From NCBI GenBank assembly GCA_008477525.1, contig SPDT01000001.1, positions 930,001 through 994,000 of the forward strand: DNA of 64,000 nucleotides, written 5' to 3'. How positions within the stretch are numbered: position 1 is the stretch's first letter; each line of letters opens with the position of its first letter. Both the position numbers and the translations under genes were made by a program. Shown here in pieces: positions 1 to 13,070 of the stretch. This DNA comes from Hypomyces perniciosus. Lineage: Eukaryota; Ascomycota; Sordariomycetes; Hypocreales; Hypocreaceae. The notes under the pieces were generated by a model. That model was not told the origin of the DNA, made no database searches, and saw only the letters and a program-made list of their open reading frames with translations.

Positions 1-628
1 AGATTTAAACAAAATAATAAAAGCCTTTAATTTAATTAAACTTTAAATAATATTTTATTATATTTACTTTATAAAATATAATATTTAAAAATATAATTAT
101 AAAATTTATAATCAAAGCCTTTTAATTATTATTAAAATAATAAAAACATAATATTTAAAGTTATAAAGTTTATAAAAGTTTAATATTATTATAAATTATA
201 CAAACTTTAAATTATAATAAATAGCTACTACATAATAAATAATAAAATTTATTATTGAAAAGAATCTTTTATTCCCTTTAATAATAAACTTTATATATAA
301 ACCTTTTTTCAAAACTATTTAAGTAATTTAGTTAAATATTTAAGTAAATTTAAAACTTTAAACTTTATTAATTAAACATATTAATAACTATAAATCTTAA
401 AAGATATTAAAGTATTTATATAAGCCTATAAACTATATATTAAAATAAAGGCTTTATAATCGTTACTATAACGCTTTTTTTAACTATTATTAATTTTATT
501 TTATACATAATTAAATATGTTTGTTAATTATGTTATATTATTACTTAAATCTAATTGTTATAATATTATATCTAAATATTTATTAATAATAATTTATTAC
601 CTTATAAAAATATATTATTTAATAAATA
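1..628. other. AT-rich RIP-like DNA, no gene seen
   Basis: Very AT-rich, TpA-rich sequence with stops in all frames. No protein family, RNA gene or clear repeat could be recognised. It ends at the left terminal repeat of the element starting at 629. Confidence 0.6.
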
Positions 629-718
629 GTGCTATTTATATGGATAAAAATTGCTATTTATATAGATAGTCTATGCGCTACCTTTACAAATCTCCCTATA
701 GCTCCTTACACTCTATAA
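629..718 (+). repeat. Left terminal inverted repeat
   Basis: This stretch pairs, as reverse complement, with 18,164-18,253. Similarity stops just inside both arms, as expected of transposon termini. Confidence 0.6.
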
Positions 719-894
719 CTTAAACTATAGCAATTATACCGCTACAGTAATATTACTACTATAGTAACATTATTAATGCCATTACAATAATAGATATCCC
801 TATTAACCCTTTATTAACTTAGTTTAAAGAGATAACTGGCTTTAATCTTATTAAACGCTTTAATTTTAATAGTAAAAACTATAGCTAACTGCAA

Positions 895-1143
895 TTGCCT
901 TTAAAGCTGCTGGATTTGCCTAAACCTAACTATAAAATCCTACCTTTATTATTATCTCTTTTATCTAAGTCTTTTAATAACTTAATCTTTTTCTTGCAGG
1001 ATTTCTTTTTTAATAATAGCGCAGCTATTATTATTAAAAGTAGCTCCTTACCTTATAAAGTAAATGGAACTATAATTAAAATATATTATAAGCTTTATTG
1101 CAATTATTTTAAAAAGCTAACTTTTATAAATACTAGTATATAA
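895..1143 (+). pseudogene. Possible MULE transposase N-terminal remnant (FAR1-like)
   Basis: An 82-codon open stretch survives in RIP-like DNA inside the TIR element. Its C-terminal half has an arrangement of aromatic residues, then a Lys-Ser-Ser segment, then VNGTIIKIYYKLYC. This recalls the FAR1-type DNA-binding domain of fungal Mutator-like transposases (small/aromatic, Arg-Arg-Ser-Ser, Gly-Thr-x-Lys-x-Tyr, Cys). Downstream, near 1330-1400, a frame reading KALPAYKITNII followed by RDLNPT is also transposase-like but is interrupted. The frame is broken by stops on both sides and by the Gypsy insertion at 1678, so no functional protein is encoded. The family call rests on visual pattern only. 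Confidence 0.35.
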
Positions 1144-1677
1144 AAGCTATTAATATAAAAGATTAACTACCTCTTTAAATTAATAGCGACAGCGATAAAG
1201 AGATTTAACTAAAAGTAGTTTTATTATATTAATTACTATTTATATAATTACCCTGTATCTTTTAACCTTTCTGCTTATATTATATATTATCAGTAAACTT
1301 AAAACTAGCTTACATTTCAATATAACGTCTTTAAATATAAAGCACTTCCTGCCTATAAAATAACTAATATTATTAGAGATTTGAATCCTACTAATTATAT
1401 ATTTTTTTCATTAAAAAGATATTTATAATAACTGTTAAAAGATCCGTCAAAAAGGTTTTAAAGGCTTTATAGTAACCTAAGCTTAAATTAAATACCTTTA
1501 AGATAGTTATATTTATAACTATATTAAGTTTAGTCCTAATAATAAAATTAAAGGCATTTTCTAAATATATTTATAGTATAAAATAATATAAAAGCAGTTC
1601 TGTAAAATATTAAAATTTAATAATATATATAAAACTAACAGATTTAATATATATCTATTTTAAATAACTAGAATTAC

Positions 1678-1937
1678 TGTTAGGAGACTGGAAGCTCCGG
1701 GGCTCTTGTAATATTATATGGGCCAGAATGCATATATAAAAGCAACTATAGTCCTTAAAGATATAGAACTTTAGAGACTAGTAAACTACTACTGCTATAC
1801 TTGACTATTAGTTGTAGCTTATTACCTGCTTATTAGCATTTATTCCTCCTTTAAATAATTGCTCTTTAACCTCCTTTACTTTTCTTGAAGGTTATAGCCC
1901 CTTTACCTAATTTATTTACTTTAAAGAAACTCTTATA
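1678..1937 (+). repeat. 5' LTR of Gypsy A
   Basis: About 260 bp, sharing GGAGACTGGAAGCTCC near its start and GACTAGTAAACTACT in the middle with the LTRs at 7661, 14,532 and 16,234. The preceding 5 bp, ATTAC, recur after 16,495. Confidence 0.88.
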
Positions 1938-4900
1938 CTATTTGTAATAAAAGTAAAAAGACTATTAAAATTAAAGATAACTTTAGCGGCAAATAATTAG
2001 TTTATTTTTAATAAAGAGGCTATATTTTAGATATAAAGACCTTTAAATAAAACTACTCTTTTAGATTATTAATGAAGCCTTTTAAATAATATTTTACTTA
2101 TAAAAGAAGAATTTAATATTTATATTTAATAAATAAAAGATAAATAGTAAATATCTTTAAAAAGGAAATATTTAAATACTCTTTTTTAAAGGGAGAACCT
2201 TTTTTTTAAACTTTTAAAGATTAAAGGTTTATTGCCTATAATTAATTTATTATATACTGTTAATTTAAAATAACTTTATAAAAGCAATTAAAATAAAATA
2301 TAAATTTAAACTTTTTATTATAAAGGAAAGTTTTAAATAAAACTATAGACTTTTTTTACTATAATTAAAGGGCAGTTTAAATTATCTTTTAATACCTTTT
2401 TTTTAAGTAGTTTATAAAATTACCTATACTGTTTCCTACTTAAAAGGAAATATTTAATAGTAATAAATTAATTATTTTAAAGAGAAAGGCAGATCCGCTA
2501 AATTAATTATTTAAAATGAATTGTATTAATAGCTTAAAAATAATAATTGCAATAATTTAATTAAATACTATAAAGTAACTTTATAAACTTTTCGCCTATA
2601 TTAAGCTGCTAAATAAAGTTTTTAATTATTCCTTTTTTAATTTAAGATTATTAAAAGTAAATTCTTTAAAATAACCCCTTTACAGTTTAAGATTTATATA
2701 TTTTTATAGTGCCTTTCCTTTATAATAAATAAATAAATACTTTACTATAGAATCCCTATAATTTAGCAGGAGTTAATCTATATTAATATAATTATTGAAA
2801 CCTTGATATATATTTATATTACTAATATAAATAGCTTTTAATCAAATTTTTAATTTTAAAAAAAGATATGAAAAGACTAGATTTATTAATTAATAGGGAT
2901 TATATTAGGATTATACTGCTAATACTTTAAAGAATATAATAACTAAAGTATTTAAAGGTTTAAAGGAATTAATAAACCAATTAAGTTTAGTAATTTATTA
3001 AAAATACAGTAGTCTTTACTATAAAATTTCCTATTAAGCTTTTAATTATATAAAGTATAATAGTAAATACTACTTTATTAAAAAGTATAATAACCTTATT
3101 TAGCTATACTTTACTAACAGAAATACTAAACCTATATTTATTAAATTTAGGAATATAATTACTATATAGATTTATTTATAAAATAATTAAAACAAGTATA
3201 GCTAAATAGCTACTAGCAGTATATAAATACTTTATTTAATCCTAGCAGTAATATTTATATGATCTCTTTATAATAAAAAAATTAATTAAAAAGTCTATTA
3301 CTAGCTTTTAAGTTTATTATTATTTTCTTAAGTATTTCTGCTATAACCTATAGCTATATAAATATACTTATAAAAATAGTTAATAATTAAAAAGTAGAGA
3401 AAAAGTAATTACTTTATTGCATTATTGCTAATAGCTTAAAAGACTTTATTTTAAAAAAACTTTAATTTTAAAAAATTAATTTTACCCTTTTATAAAAATA
3501 TAATTAATAGAATTATCTTTTAATTAAAGATTCTATTACTTTAATCGCCTTTAAAAAGCAGCTATAATAAACTATTAAAAAAGCCTAAATAGCTTTAATA
3601 TTAATAATTAAAAAAAAGCTAAAATTTAGGTTAAAGGCTTTAAAAGATTTATTATCTCTTAACTTAAATAAAGTTATTTCCCTAAAAGACTATAAATTAG
3701 CTTTATATTTAAAATTCCTTTTTATATATTATAATTTTATTAGTATTTTCTCTATACAAAATGCTATTAATATATTAATAAATTAATTGTATACTATTAA
3801 ATTAAAAGATAAAAAAATACCTTTATAGAGTCTTATCTAGAACCTAATACCTAAAAAGCTAAAAGCTTTCCGTAAATATTTAAAAAAAAGTATTATAAAA
3901 TATATAGATTTAGCAGTCTATTAATTTTATAGGTGCCTTTATAATTTTTATATTAAAAAAAACAGCAAACTGTAAATATATATCGATTTCTATACTTTAA
4001 ATAAACTAACTTGCAAAAACTGCACTCTTTTACTATTAATCTTTAAAATTCTTAATAGACTTTTATATATTAAGATTTTTACTATACTTAATTTAAAGGA
4101 TATGTATTACTAGATACTTATCTGCAAAAAAGATAAATAAAAGATAATATTTTACTATTAATATAAATACTTTAAGTATAATATTATATTATTTAGTGTT
4201 ATAAATTCCCCTATAACTTTTTAATAATATATTAATAATATATTATAAAATCTAGTTAATTTTATTTATATTATATATCTTAATAATATACTAATCTATA
4301 GCTGCACTTTTAAAGAGTATATATAGTATATTTATTAAATTTTTAAAAAGCTATAAAATATAAAAGTATATATTAAATACATTTTTTATATTACTTTAAT
4401 ACCTTTCTTTAAATATATTATTATATTTAATAGAATTAAAATAAAATAGTTCTATATTTAAGCTATTATTAAATAGTTAATATTTAACAATATCTATAAT
4501 ATCTCTATATTTTTAAGATTTATAAAGTTTTATTATCGTTTTATTAAAACTTATAGTAAAATTATAATACCTTTAATAAATTTTATTTATAAAAAATAAA
4601 AACGTTTTTTATAGTTAAAGTTTAATGCTTTTGAAGCTTTTTAATAGCTTAAAGGAAAAATTTTAAAGAAACCTATTTTAATATATTATAATTTAAAGGC
4701 AATAATTTATAAAAAAATAAATGCATTAAACTATATAATTAAAGTAATATTAGCTTAATATTAATAAAATATTTAATACGTTATAGTATATATATTAAAA
4801 AAGCTAAATATTTTTAAATTATATTATTATACTTTTAATATTAAATCTTTTACTATTATAAAGGCTTTTTAAATATTAAGATATTATTTAGTTTATATAG

Positions 4901-7655
4901 GTATAGAGATTTAAGTTATAATAAATTATTTTAATAAATATTACTTTACAGATAAATAAAAGCTTTTATATTAATAGATAAAGGCTTTAAATAAACTAGC
5001 TTTATATAATTTTTATATTAAATATAAGCTAAAAAAGTTTAACTTTATTAATACTTTATTTTAATACTTTAATTTTTATAATCTTCTTAAAATTAAAGAA
5101 ATATAGTAAAGCTATATATTCATAATTTTATAGTATTTTTATAATATAAAAGCTAATAGTTTATATAAATTACAAGGATTTACAGTAATATATTATAATA
5201 ACTAGGCATATATAAAGTTATTTATAGATAGGAGTATTATTTAAATATTACTTCAAAATAAAAGATAAAAATTAAATACTATTTAATAGATAGTTTACCT
5301 GCAAAGTATAGTAGTTAAAGTTATAACTATAGGTTTATAGGTTATATAGCAGACTACTATAGGTTCACTGCTAAAATTATAAAAGTCTTTATATTTAGCT
5401 ATTTTATAAGTTTAATAAAAAGATTATTTTATTTAGTAAAAGGTTTAAAGCTAAAGAGTAGTTAATATATTTTGTTAAAAAGGAGGGCTAAAAAGTAAGG
5501 ATTTTAGTGTATTTAGGTAACATTCCTATTCTGGCTAGACCCGGAATTAGGCCCGACGCTAGGACCGAGTTCCGGAGGAACTTCGGTGTAAGTCAGGAAA
5601 TTTCTGTTATCTTCAACGATAACAATTGAGCTAGGACTAGCTACCCCGCCTACCCTAGACTCAATACAATGGCTACAATGGCTATTGTGAAAAATCTGAC
5701 CAAACTGGTTTCCTGTTTGTATGGCCGTGAGTCGATTTGGCCGATTTCCCATACAAATGAATTTTGCGGAAAATAGGAACGGGGCCACGAACCCAATTCT
5801 GCCGCTGCATTCCTATTATCTAGTCGGAGGACTATTGTAGAAGACAAAGCTATTGTTCATACAATCACTTCTACACCAGCCGCATATTACTAGATATTCT
5901 ATAGCTTTCTAGCTATTAGTTCAGTTACAATTCAATTGTTTATCTATTGTTAACCCAACTAGACTCTCAGTCGTTTCCTCATTGCTGCGTTGTATGCAGC
6001 TTCCTAGAAGCTACACATAAATAAGGTTCAGTATAACCTTGTTATTTTAACATATTTTATAGTAATAATTAAGTTATTAATAATAATTAACTAATTTACT
6101 ATTAAGGCAGAGATTATATATTAATAGGTCTTTATATTAAAATTTTAATACTATTTTATAATAATTTCACTATGAAATATTAAGAAGTTAATTATACTTT
6201 AAAATATATTATATTAATTTGTTATTAATAAAGTATAAAATAAAATATTAAATGCTATATATTTATATATTATATTTACTAAATAATAAAGGTAAAAACT
6301 TATTAACCTTATAGTAAATTAATTTTATTATTAATATTAAAAAGACCTTTTAAAGAAATTGTTATAGATTTTATTATAAATTTACTGGATATCTTAAATT
6401 ATAAAGGCAAATACTTATATAATATAATTTTTATTATTATTAATTAATATATAAAATATACCTTATATATACTTATAATAATATATATCATAAGTAGTAA
6501 AGTTACTGACTTTTTTATAAAATATATTTATTTAACTTTTAAAATACTATAAATAATTATCTTTAATAAAAATTAATTATTTAAATCTAGATTTTAGCAA
6601 AGTTTCTATTACTTATTTACTTATAGACAGCAATTTAATATTACTTTTTCTTTATAGACTAATAGTTAAATTAAATAGTAAAATTAAGCTTTAAAGTATT
6701 ATTTATATATATTTTTATAGTAAATAATAAAATAATTAACTATAAAAATTGTCTTTTATTTAATTTATATATAATAATGCTAAATATTTTATAATTAGCT
6801 ATTTACTAGCTTTTGTACTGTTTAGCTATAAGCTTAATGCTTTAGGTTATAATAGATTAATTTATTATAGATATTATATTAATATTATTATAAAAGTAAA
6901 AAAGCTTTAAACTATTTAGAAAATAGTTAAATAAACTTTATAATAAAGCTAAAAAGAATATAAAAAGTAATATAATATTTATTAATTTAAAAAGAAATTT
7001 ACTATTAGCGATTAGGTATTACTTTTTATAAAATACCTAAAACTTTAATAATTTAATAAGAAATTTATTAAAAAGTATATTAGTCTTTATTAAAATAAAA
7101 CGCTAAATTTAAATAAGTGGATTAATATACTAGCTTTATTTTTTATCTTTTATTAATATTTATAATATCTTTATTATTATAAGTTTTAAGTTATATTATA
7201 GCTGTAAAGGAGAACCTTTTAAATTAATAGATTACCCTTTTAGCGCTAAAGAGATATTTAAAGTTAAGAAAATTATTAATTATAAATATAAAGGGATATA
7301 ATATTTATATTTAATTAAATAAAAAGATTATTTAAAGATTAATAATATTTAATAAAAGAAAAGTAATTTTATTAATATTAAATTAATTTAAAAGTATAAG
7401 CAGCGATTTATTAATAAATAATTAACTATTACTATTAAGTGTTATAAAGTTAAAAGGAGTAAAGTATTATGTAATTTTAATTAATTAATTAAAAATAGAA
7501 AATAAACTTATAATAGTATATATTTTACAGTAAATAAATAGTAATATTATTATTAAATAATAGTTAATTCTTTTTATTTTTAAATAATACTTTATTGTAA
7601 TCTTATATAGTAATAGGATATATTTAAGGAAATATAGGAATTTTAATATATTAGT
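1938..7655 (+). pseudogene. Gypsy A gag-pol relic (RT, RNase H, integrase, chromodomain)
   Basis: RIP-degraded polyprotein. The reverse transcriptase begins near 3940 (KLxIYIDF, then NKLTCKNC and LNLKDMYY, matching the Gypsy FCVDYRALN..LDLKDAYH region). The integrase core lies near 6400-6700. A chromodomain (KIINYKYKGI..YLYLIK.KDY) lies near 7260-7330, just before the break made by Gypsy B. The order RT, RNase H, integrase, chromodomain identifies a chromovirus. Stops are mainly TAG or TAA at expected Gln and Trp positions, as RIP would produce. A solo Copia LTR interrupts the RNase H-integrase interval. The RIP load looks heavier than in Gypsy B. Confidence 0.82.
5473..6052 (+). mobile_element. 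Solo Copia LTR inserted in Gypsy A
   Basis: A 580-bp sequence starting TGTTAAAAAGGAGGGC and ending TTTTAACA, flanked by the perfect 5-bp duplication TATTT (5468-5472 and 6053-6057). It closely matches the LTRs of the complete Copia A element (37,425-38,005 and 43,457-44,036). Gypsy B, which lacks this insertion, shows the empty site near 11,480. It keeps near-normal composition (CCCGGAATTAGGCCCGACGC) although its host is heavily AT-biased, so it arrived after most of the host decay. It is a solo LTR because no internal Copia sequence remains. Confidence 0.9.
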
Positions 7656-7660
7656 ATATT

Positions 7661-7922
7661 TATTAGGAGACCGGAAGCTCCGGAGCTCTCATGATATTAT
7701 ATAGGCCGGAATGTATATATAAGAGTAACTGTAGTCCCCGAAAATATGAAACTTTAGAGACCAGTAAACTACTGCTGCTATACTTAACTATTAGTTTCTG
7801 GCTTATTACCTGCTTATTAGTATCTATCTCTCCTTTAAGTAACTGCTCTTTAACTTCCTTTACTCTTCTTTAAAGTCGCAGCCCCTCGCCTAATCTGTCT
7901 GCCTTAAAAAGGGTCTTTAATA
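7661..7922 (+). repeat. 5' LTR of Gypsy B
   Basis: A 262-bp LTR starting TATTAGGAGACCGGAAGCTCC (TG changed to TA, consistent with RIP). It aligns end to end with the LTR at 14,532-14,793. Confidence 0.87.
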
Positions 7923-7949
7923 TACTAGTCTCTCTCTATTCCTAGTAAA

Positions 7950-10900
7950 GGTAAAAAGATTATTAGAGTTGAAAATGCCTTTAGCGGTAAATAACTAATT
8001 TACTTTTAATAAAGAGGCTATATTTTAAATATAAAGACCTTTAAATAAAATTACTTTTTTAGATTATTAACTAGGCTTTTTAAATAATACTTTACTTATA
8101 GAAAAAGAGTTTAATATTTATATTTAGTAAATAAAAGAAAAATAGTAAATATATTTAAAGAGGAAATATTTAAATGTTTTTTTTTTAAAAAGAAAACCTT
8201 TCTTTTATACTCTTAGAGATTAAAGGTTTATTGCCTATAACTAGTTTATTATATACTGCTAGTTTAAAATAACTTTATAAAGGCAATTAAAGTAAAATAT
8301 AAATTTAAGCTTTTTATTATAAAAGAAAGTTTTAAGTAGAATTATAGACTTTTTTTACTATTATTAAAGGGCAGTTTAAATTATCCTTTAATACTTTTTC
8401 TTAAGCAGCTTATAAAATTACTTATACTATTTCCTGCTTAAAAGGAGATATTTAATAGCGATAGGTTAGCTATTTTAAAGAAAAAGGCGGATCCGCTAAA
8501 TTAATTATTTAGGATAAATTTTATTAATAGTTTAAGGATAATAATCGCGATAGTTTAACTAAGTATTATAAAGCGACTTTATAGATCTTTCGCCTATATT
8601 AAACTATTAGATAGAATTTTCAGTTATTCCTTTTTTAATTCGAGATTATTAAAAGTAAGTTCTTTAAAATAACTCCTCTACAGTTTAAGATTTATATATT
8701 TTTATAGTGCCTTTCCTTTATAATAAATAAGCAGATATTTTATTATAGAATCCCTATAACCTAGTAGGAGTTAATTTATACTGGTATAATTGCTAAGACT
8801 TTTATATATAACTGTATTAGTAATGCAAATAGCTTTTAATAAAAATATTAATTTTAAGGAAGATATAAGAAAACTAGATTTATTAGTTAGCGGGGATTAT
8901 ACTAAGATTATACTACTAATATTTTAAAGAATATAATAACTGAAATATTTAGAGGTTTAAAAGAATAAAGAAACCTCTTTAGCTTAGTAATTTATTAGAA
9001 ATATAGTAGTCTTTACTATAAAACCTCCTGCTAAGCTTTTAATTATATAAAGTGTAATAGTAAATACTACTTTACTGAAAAGTATAATAACCCTATTTAG
9101 CTATACTTTACTAGCAGAAATATTAAATTTACAGTTTATTAAGCCTAAGAATATAATTGCTATATAGATTTACCTATAAGATAACTAGAGAAGATACAGC
9201 TAGGTAGCTACTAGTAATATATAAATGCTTTATTTAATCCTGGCAGCAATCTTTATATTATCTCTTTATAATAAAAGGATTAATTAAGAAATCTATTACC
9301 GGCTCTTAAGTTTACTGCTATTTTCCTAGGTGTTTCTGCTATAACTTATAGCTATACAGATATATTTATAAAGATAGTTAATAATTAAAGAGTAGAGAAG
9401 AAGTGGCTATTTTATTATATTATTGCTGATAGCCTAAAAGACTTTATTTTAAAAAGACTTTAATTTTAGGAAGCTGATCTTACCTTTTTATAAAAGTATA
9501 ATTAATAGAATTATCCTTTAACTAAGAATTCTATTACTTTAATAGCCTTTAAAAAGCAGCTATAATAAACTATTAAAAAAGCTTAAATAGCTTTTATATT
9601 AGTAACTGAAAAGAAGCTAGAAGTTAAATTAAAAGCTTTAAAAGACTTACTATCTCCTAACTTAAATAAAGCTATTTCCCTAAAAGACTACAAGTTAGCC
9701 TTACATTTAAAATTACTTTTTATATATTATAATTTTACTAATATTTTCTCTGTAGAAGAAGCTGTTAATGTATTAGTAAATTGACAGTATACTATTAAGT
9801 TCGAAAATAGGAAAATACCTTTATAGAGTCTTATTTATAACCTAGCACCTAAAAAGCTAAAAGCTTTTTGCGAGTATTTAAAAGAAATATTATAAAATAT
9901 ATAGATTTAGCGGTCTATTAATCCTGCAGGTGCCCCTGTAATTTTTATATTAAAGAAAGGCAGTAAACTGTAAATATATATCGATTTCCATGCTTTAAAT
10001 AAAATAACTTGCAAAAACTGCGCTCTTTTACTATTAATTTTTAAGATTTTTAATAGACTTTTATATATTAAGATTTTCACTAAACTTAATTTAAAGGATA
10101 TATATTACTCGATACTTATCTATAAAGAAAATAAATAAAAGACAGCATTTTGCTGCTAATATAAATACTTTAAATGTAATATTATACTATTCAGCCTTAT
10201 AAATTCCCCTATAACTTTTTAGTAATATATTAATAATATACTATAAAATCTGGTTAATTTTCTTTATATTATATATTTTAATAATATATTAATTTATAGC
10301 TATACCTTTAAAGAGTATATACAATATATTTACTAGGTTTTTAAAAAGTTATAAAATATAAAGCTATATATTAATATTAATAAATATATCTTTTATACTA
10401 CTTTAATACTTTTCTTTAAATATATTATTACGCTTAATAGAATTAAAATAAAATAGTTACGCGTTTAAACTATTACTAAATAGCCGGTACTTAAAAGCAT
10501 TTATAATATCTTTATATTTCTAGGATTTATAGGGTTTTACTATCGCTTTATTAAAAATTACAGTAAAATTATAGCACCTTTAATAGATTTTATTTATAGG
10601 AAGCGAGAAGGTTTTTTACAGTTAAAGCTTAATACTCTTAAAGCTTTTTAATAGCTTAAAGGAAAGTTCTTAAAAAAACCTATTTTAATATATTATAACC
10701 TAAAGGCATTAATTTATATAGAGATAAATGCATTAAACTATATAATTAGGGTAGTATTAGCTTAATATTAATAAAATGCCTAATACCCTATAGTATATAT
10801 ATTAAAAAAGCTAAATGGTTTTAAATTATATTATTATACCCCTGATATTGAATTTCTTACTATTATAGCGGCTTTTTAACTATAAAGATACTATTTAGCT

Positions 10901-13070
10901 TATATAGGTATAGAGATTTAGGTTATAATAGACTATTTTAATTATAGTTAATTTATAGATAAATAGAAGCTTTTATACCAGCAGGCAAAGGCTTTTAATA
11001 AACTAGCTTTATTTAATTTTCGCATTAAATATAGGTTAAGGAAGTTTAACCTTGCTAATGCCTTATCTTAATGCCTTGATTTTTATAATTTTACTAAGAT
11101 TAAAGAATTACAGCGAGGCTATATATTAATAATTTTACAGCATTTTTATAGTATAAAAGCCAATAGCCTATATAAACTAGAGGGATCTGCAGTAGTGTAC
11201 TATAGTGATTAGGAATATATAAAGTTGCCTGTAGATAAGAGCATTGCTTTAGCGTTGCTTTAGGTTAGGGGATAAGGACTAGATACTATTTAGTAGATAG
11301 CCTATTTATAGAGTGTAGTGGCTAGAGTTATAACTGCTGGTTTACAGGTTATATAGTAGACTATTATAGGTTTACTGCTAGAACTATAAGAGTTTTTGCG
11401 CTTAGCTGTTTTATAAGTTTAATAAAAAGATTATTTTATTTAATAGAAGGTTTAAAGTTAAAGAGTAATTAATATATCTTATAGTAATAACTAGGTTATT
11501 AGTAATAATTAGCTAATTTACTATTAAGGCAGAGTTTATATACTAATAGGTTTTTATATTAAGATTTTAATATTACTTTATAATAATTTAACTGCTAAAT
11601 ATTAAAGAGTTAATTGTACTTTAAAATATATTATACTGATTTATTATTAGTAAGGTATAAAGCGAGATATTAAGTGTTATATATCTATATATTATATTTA
11701 CTCGACAATAAAGGCGAGAACCTATTAACTTTATAGTAAACTTGCTTTATTACTAATACTAGAAAGACCCTTTAGAGAAATTTCTATGGATTTTATTATA
11801 GATTTGCCGGAAATCCTAAACTATAAAGGCAAACACTTATATAATATAATTCTTATTATTCTTAATTAATATATAAAATATACCCTATATATACCTATAA
11901 TAGCGTATATTATAAATAGTGGAGTTACTGACCTTTTTATAAAATACGTTTATTTAATTTTTAAAATACTATAAGGAATTATTTTTAATAGAGATTGATT
12001 ATTTAAATCTGGATTTTGGCGAAGTTTCTATCATTTATTTACTTATAAACAGCGATTTAGCACTATTTTTTACTTATAGACTAATAGTTAAACTAAACAG
12101 CAGAATTAAACTTTAGAGTATTATTTATATTCTTTTTATAGTAAATAATAGAATAACTAGCTATAAAAATTGTCTTTTATTTAGTTTATATATAATAGTA
12201 TTAAATATTCTATAATTAGCTATTTACTAGCTTTTTTACTACTTGGCTATAAGCCTAATACTCTGGGTTATAATAGACTAACCTATTATAAATATTATAC
12301 TAATACTATTATAAAGGTAAAAGAGTTTTAAGCTACCTATAAAATAGCTAAATAAATACTATAATAAAGCTAAAAAGAATATAAAAAGTAGTATAATATT
12401 TATTAACTTAAGAAGAAATTTACTGTTAGCAATTAGGTATTACTTTTTATAAAATACCTGAAATTTTGGCAACTTAATAAGAAACTTGCTAAAAAGTATA
12501 TTAATCTTTACTAGATTAAATGCTAAATTGGAATAAGTGGATTAGTATATTAAATTCGTCTTTTATCTTTTATTAAAATTTATAATATTTTTAATATTAT
12601 AAATTTTAAGCTGTATTATAGCTGCGAGGGAGAACCTTTTAAGTTAATAGATTACCCTTTTAGCGCTAAAGAGATATTTAAAGTTAAGAAAATTATTGAT
12701 TATAAGTATACAGGGATATAATACTTATATTTAATTAAGTGGAAAGACTATTTAAAGATTAATAATATTTAGTAAAAGAAAAGTGATTTTACTGATATTA
12801 AGTTGATTTAAAAGTATAAATAGCGACTTACTAGTAAATAATTAGCTATTATTATTAAATATTATAAAGTTAAAGGGAGTAAGGTGTTATATAGTTTTAA
12901 CTAGTTAATTGAAAATAGAAAATAAACTTGCAATAGTATATATCTTATAGTAAATAAACAGCAATACTATTACTAAATAATAACTAATTCTCTTTATTTT
13001 TAAATAGTACTTTATTGCAATTTTTTATAGTAGTAGGATATATTTAAGGAAATACAAGAATTTTAGTATA
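7950..13070 (+). pseudogene. Gypsy B gag-pol relic (RT, RNase H, integrase, chromodomain)
   Basis: The best-preserved Gypsy polyprotein relic in the left block. Reverse transcriptase runs about 9935-10,570: FILKKGSKL, IYIDFHALNKITCKNC, FTKLNLKDIYYSI, and YFNNILIYS where the active motif YLDDILIYS is expected (both aspartates lost, each by one G-to-A change). RNase H follows to about 11,100. The integrase is at 11,830-12,140 and includes a TNSQTKQQNQTLEYYL-like segment with in-frame TAGs at Gln positions, matching the Gypsy HPQTDGQTERVNQTLE motif. A chromodomain (IDYKYTGI, YLYLIKWKDYLK) is near 12,695-12,760. Gag is assumed to lie upstream, 7950-9600, but no zinc knuckle was recognised. Not functional. 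Confidence 0.85.

Noticed and set aside
5513..5847. Minus-strand open frames of 91 and 65 codons that recur at 37,456-37,799 and 43,488-43,831
   Set aside because: They lie inside the Copia LTRs and recur because the LTRs are near-identical. They lack a domain, and the equivalent frame is destroyed in the RIP-changed LTR at 19,547.
7691..7873. 60-codon plus-strand frame
   Set aside because: Falls within the Gypsy B 5' LTR and is not conserved as a frame in the other LTR copies.
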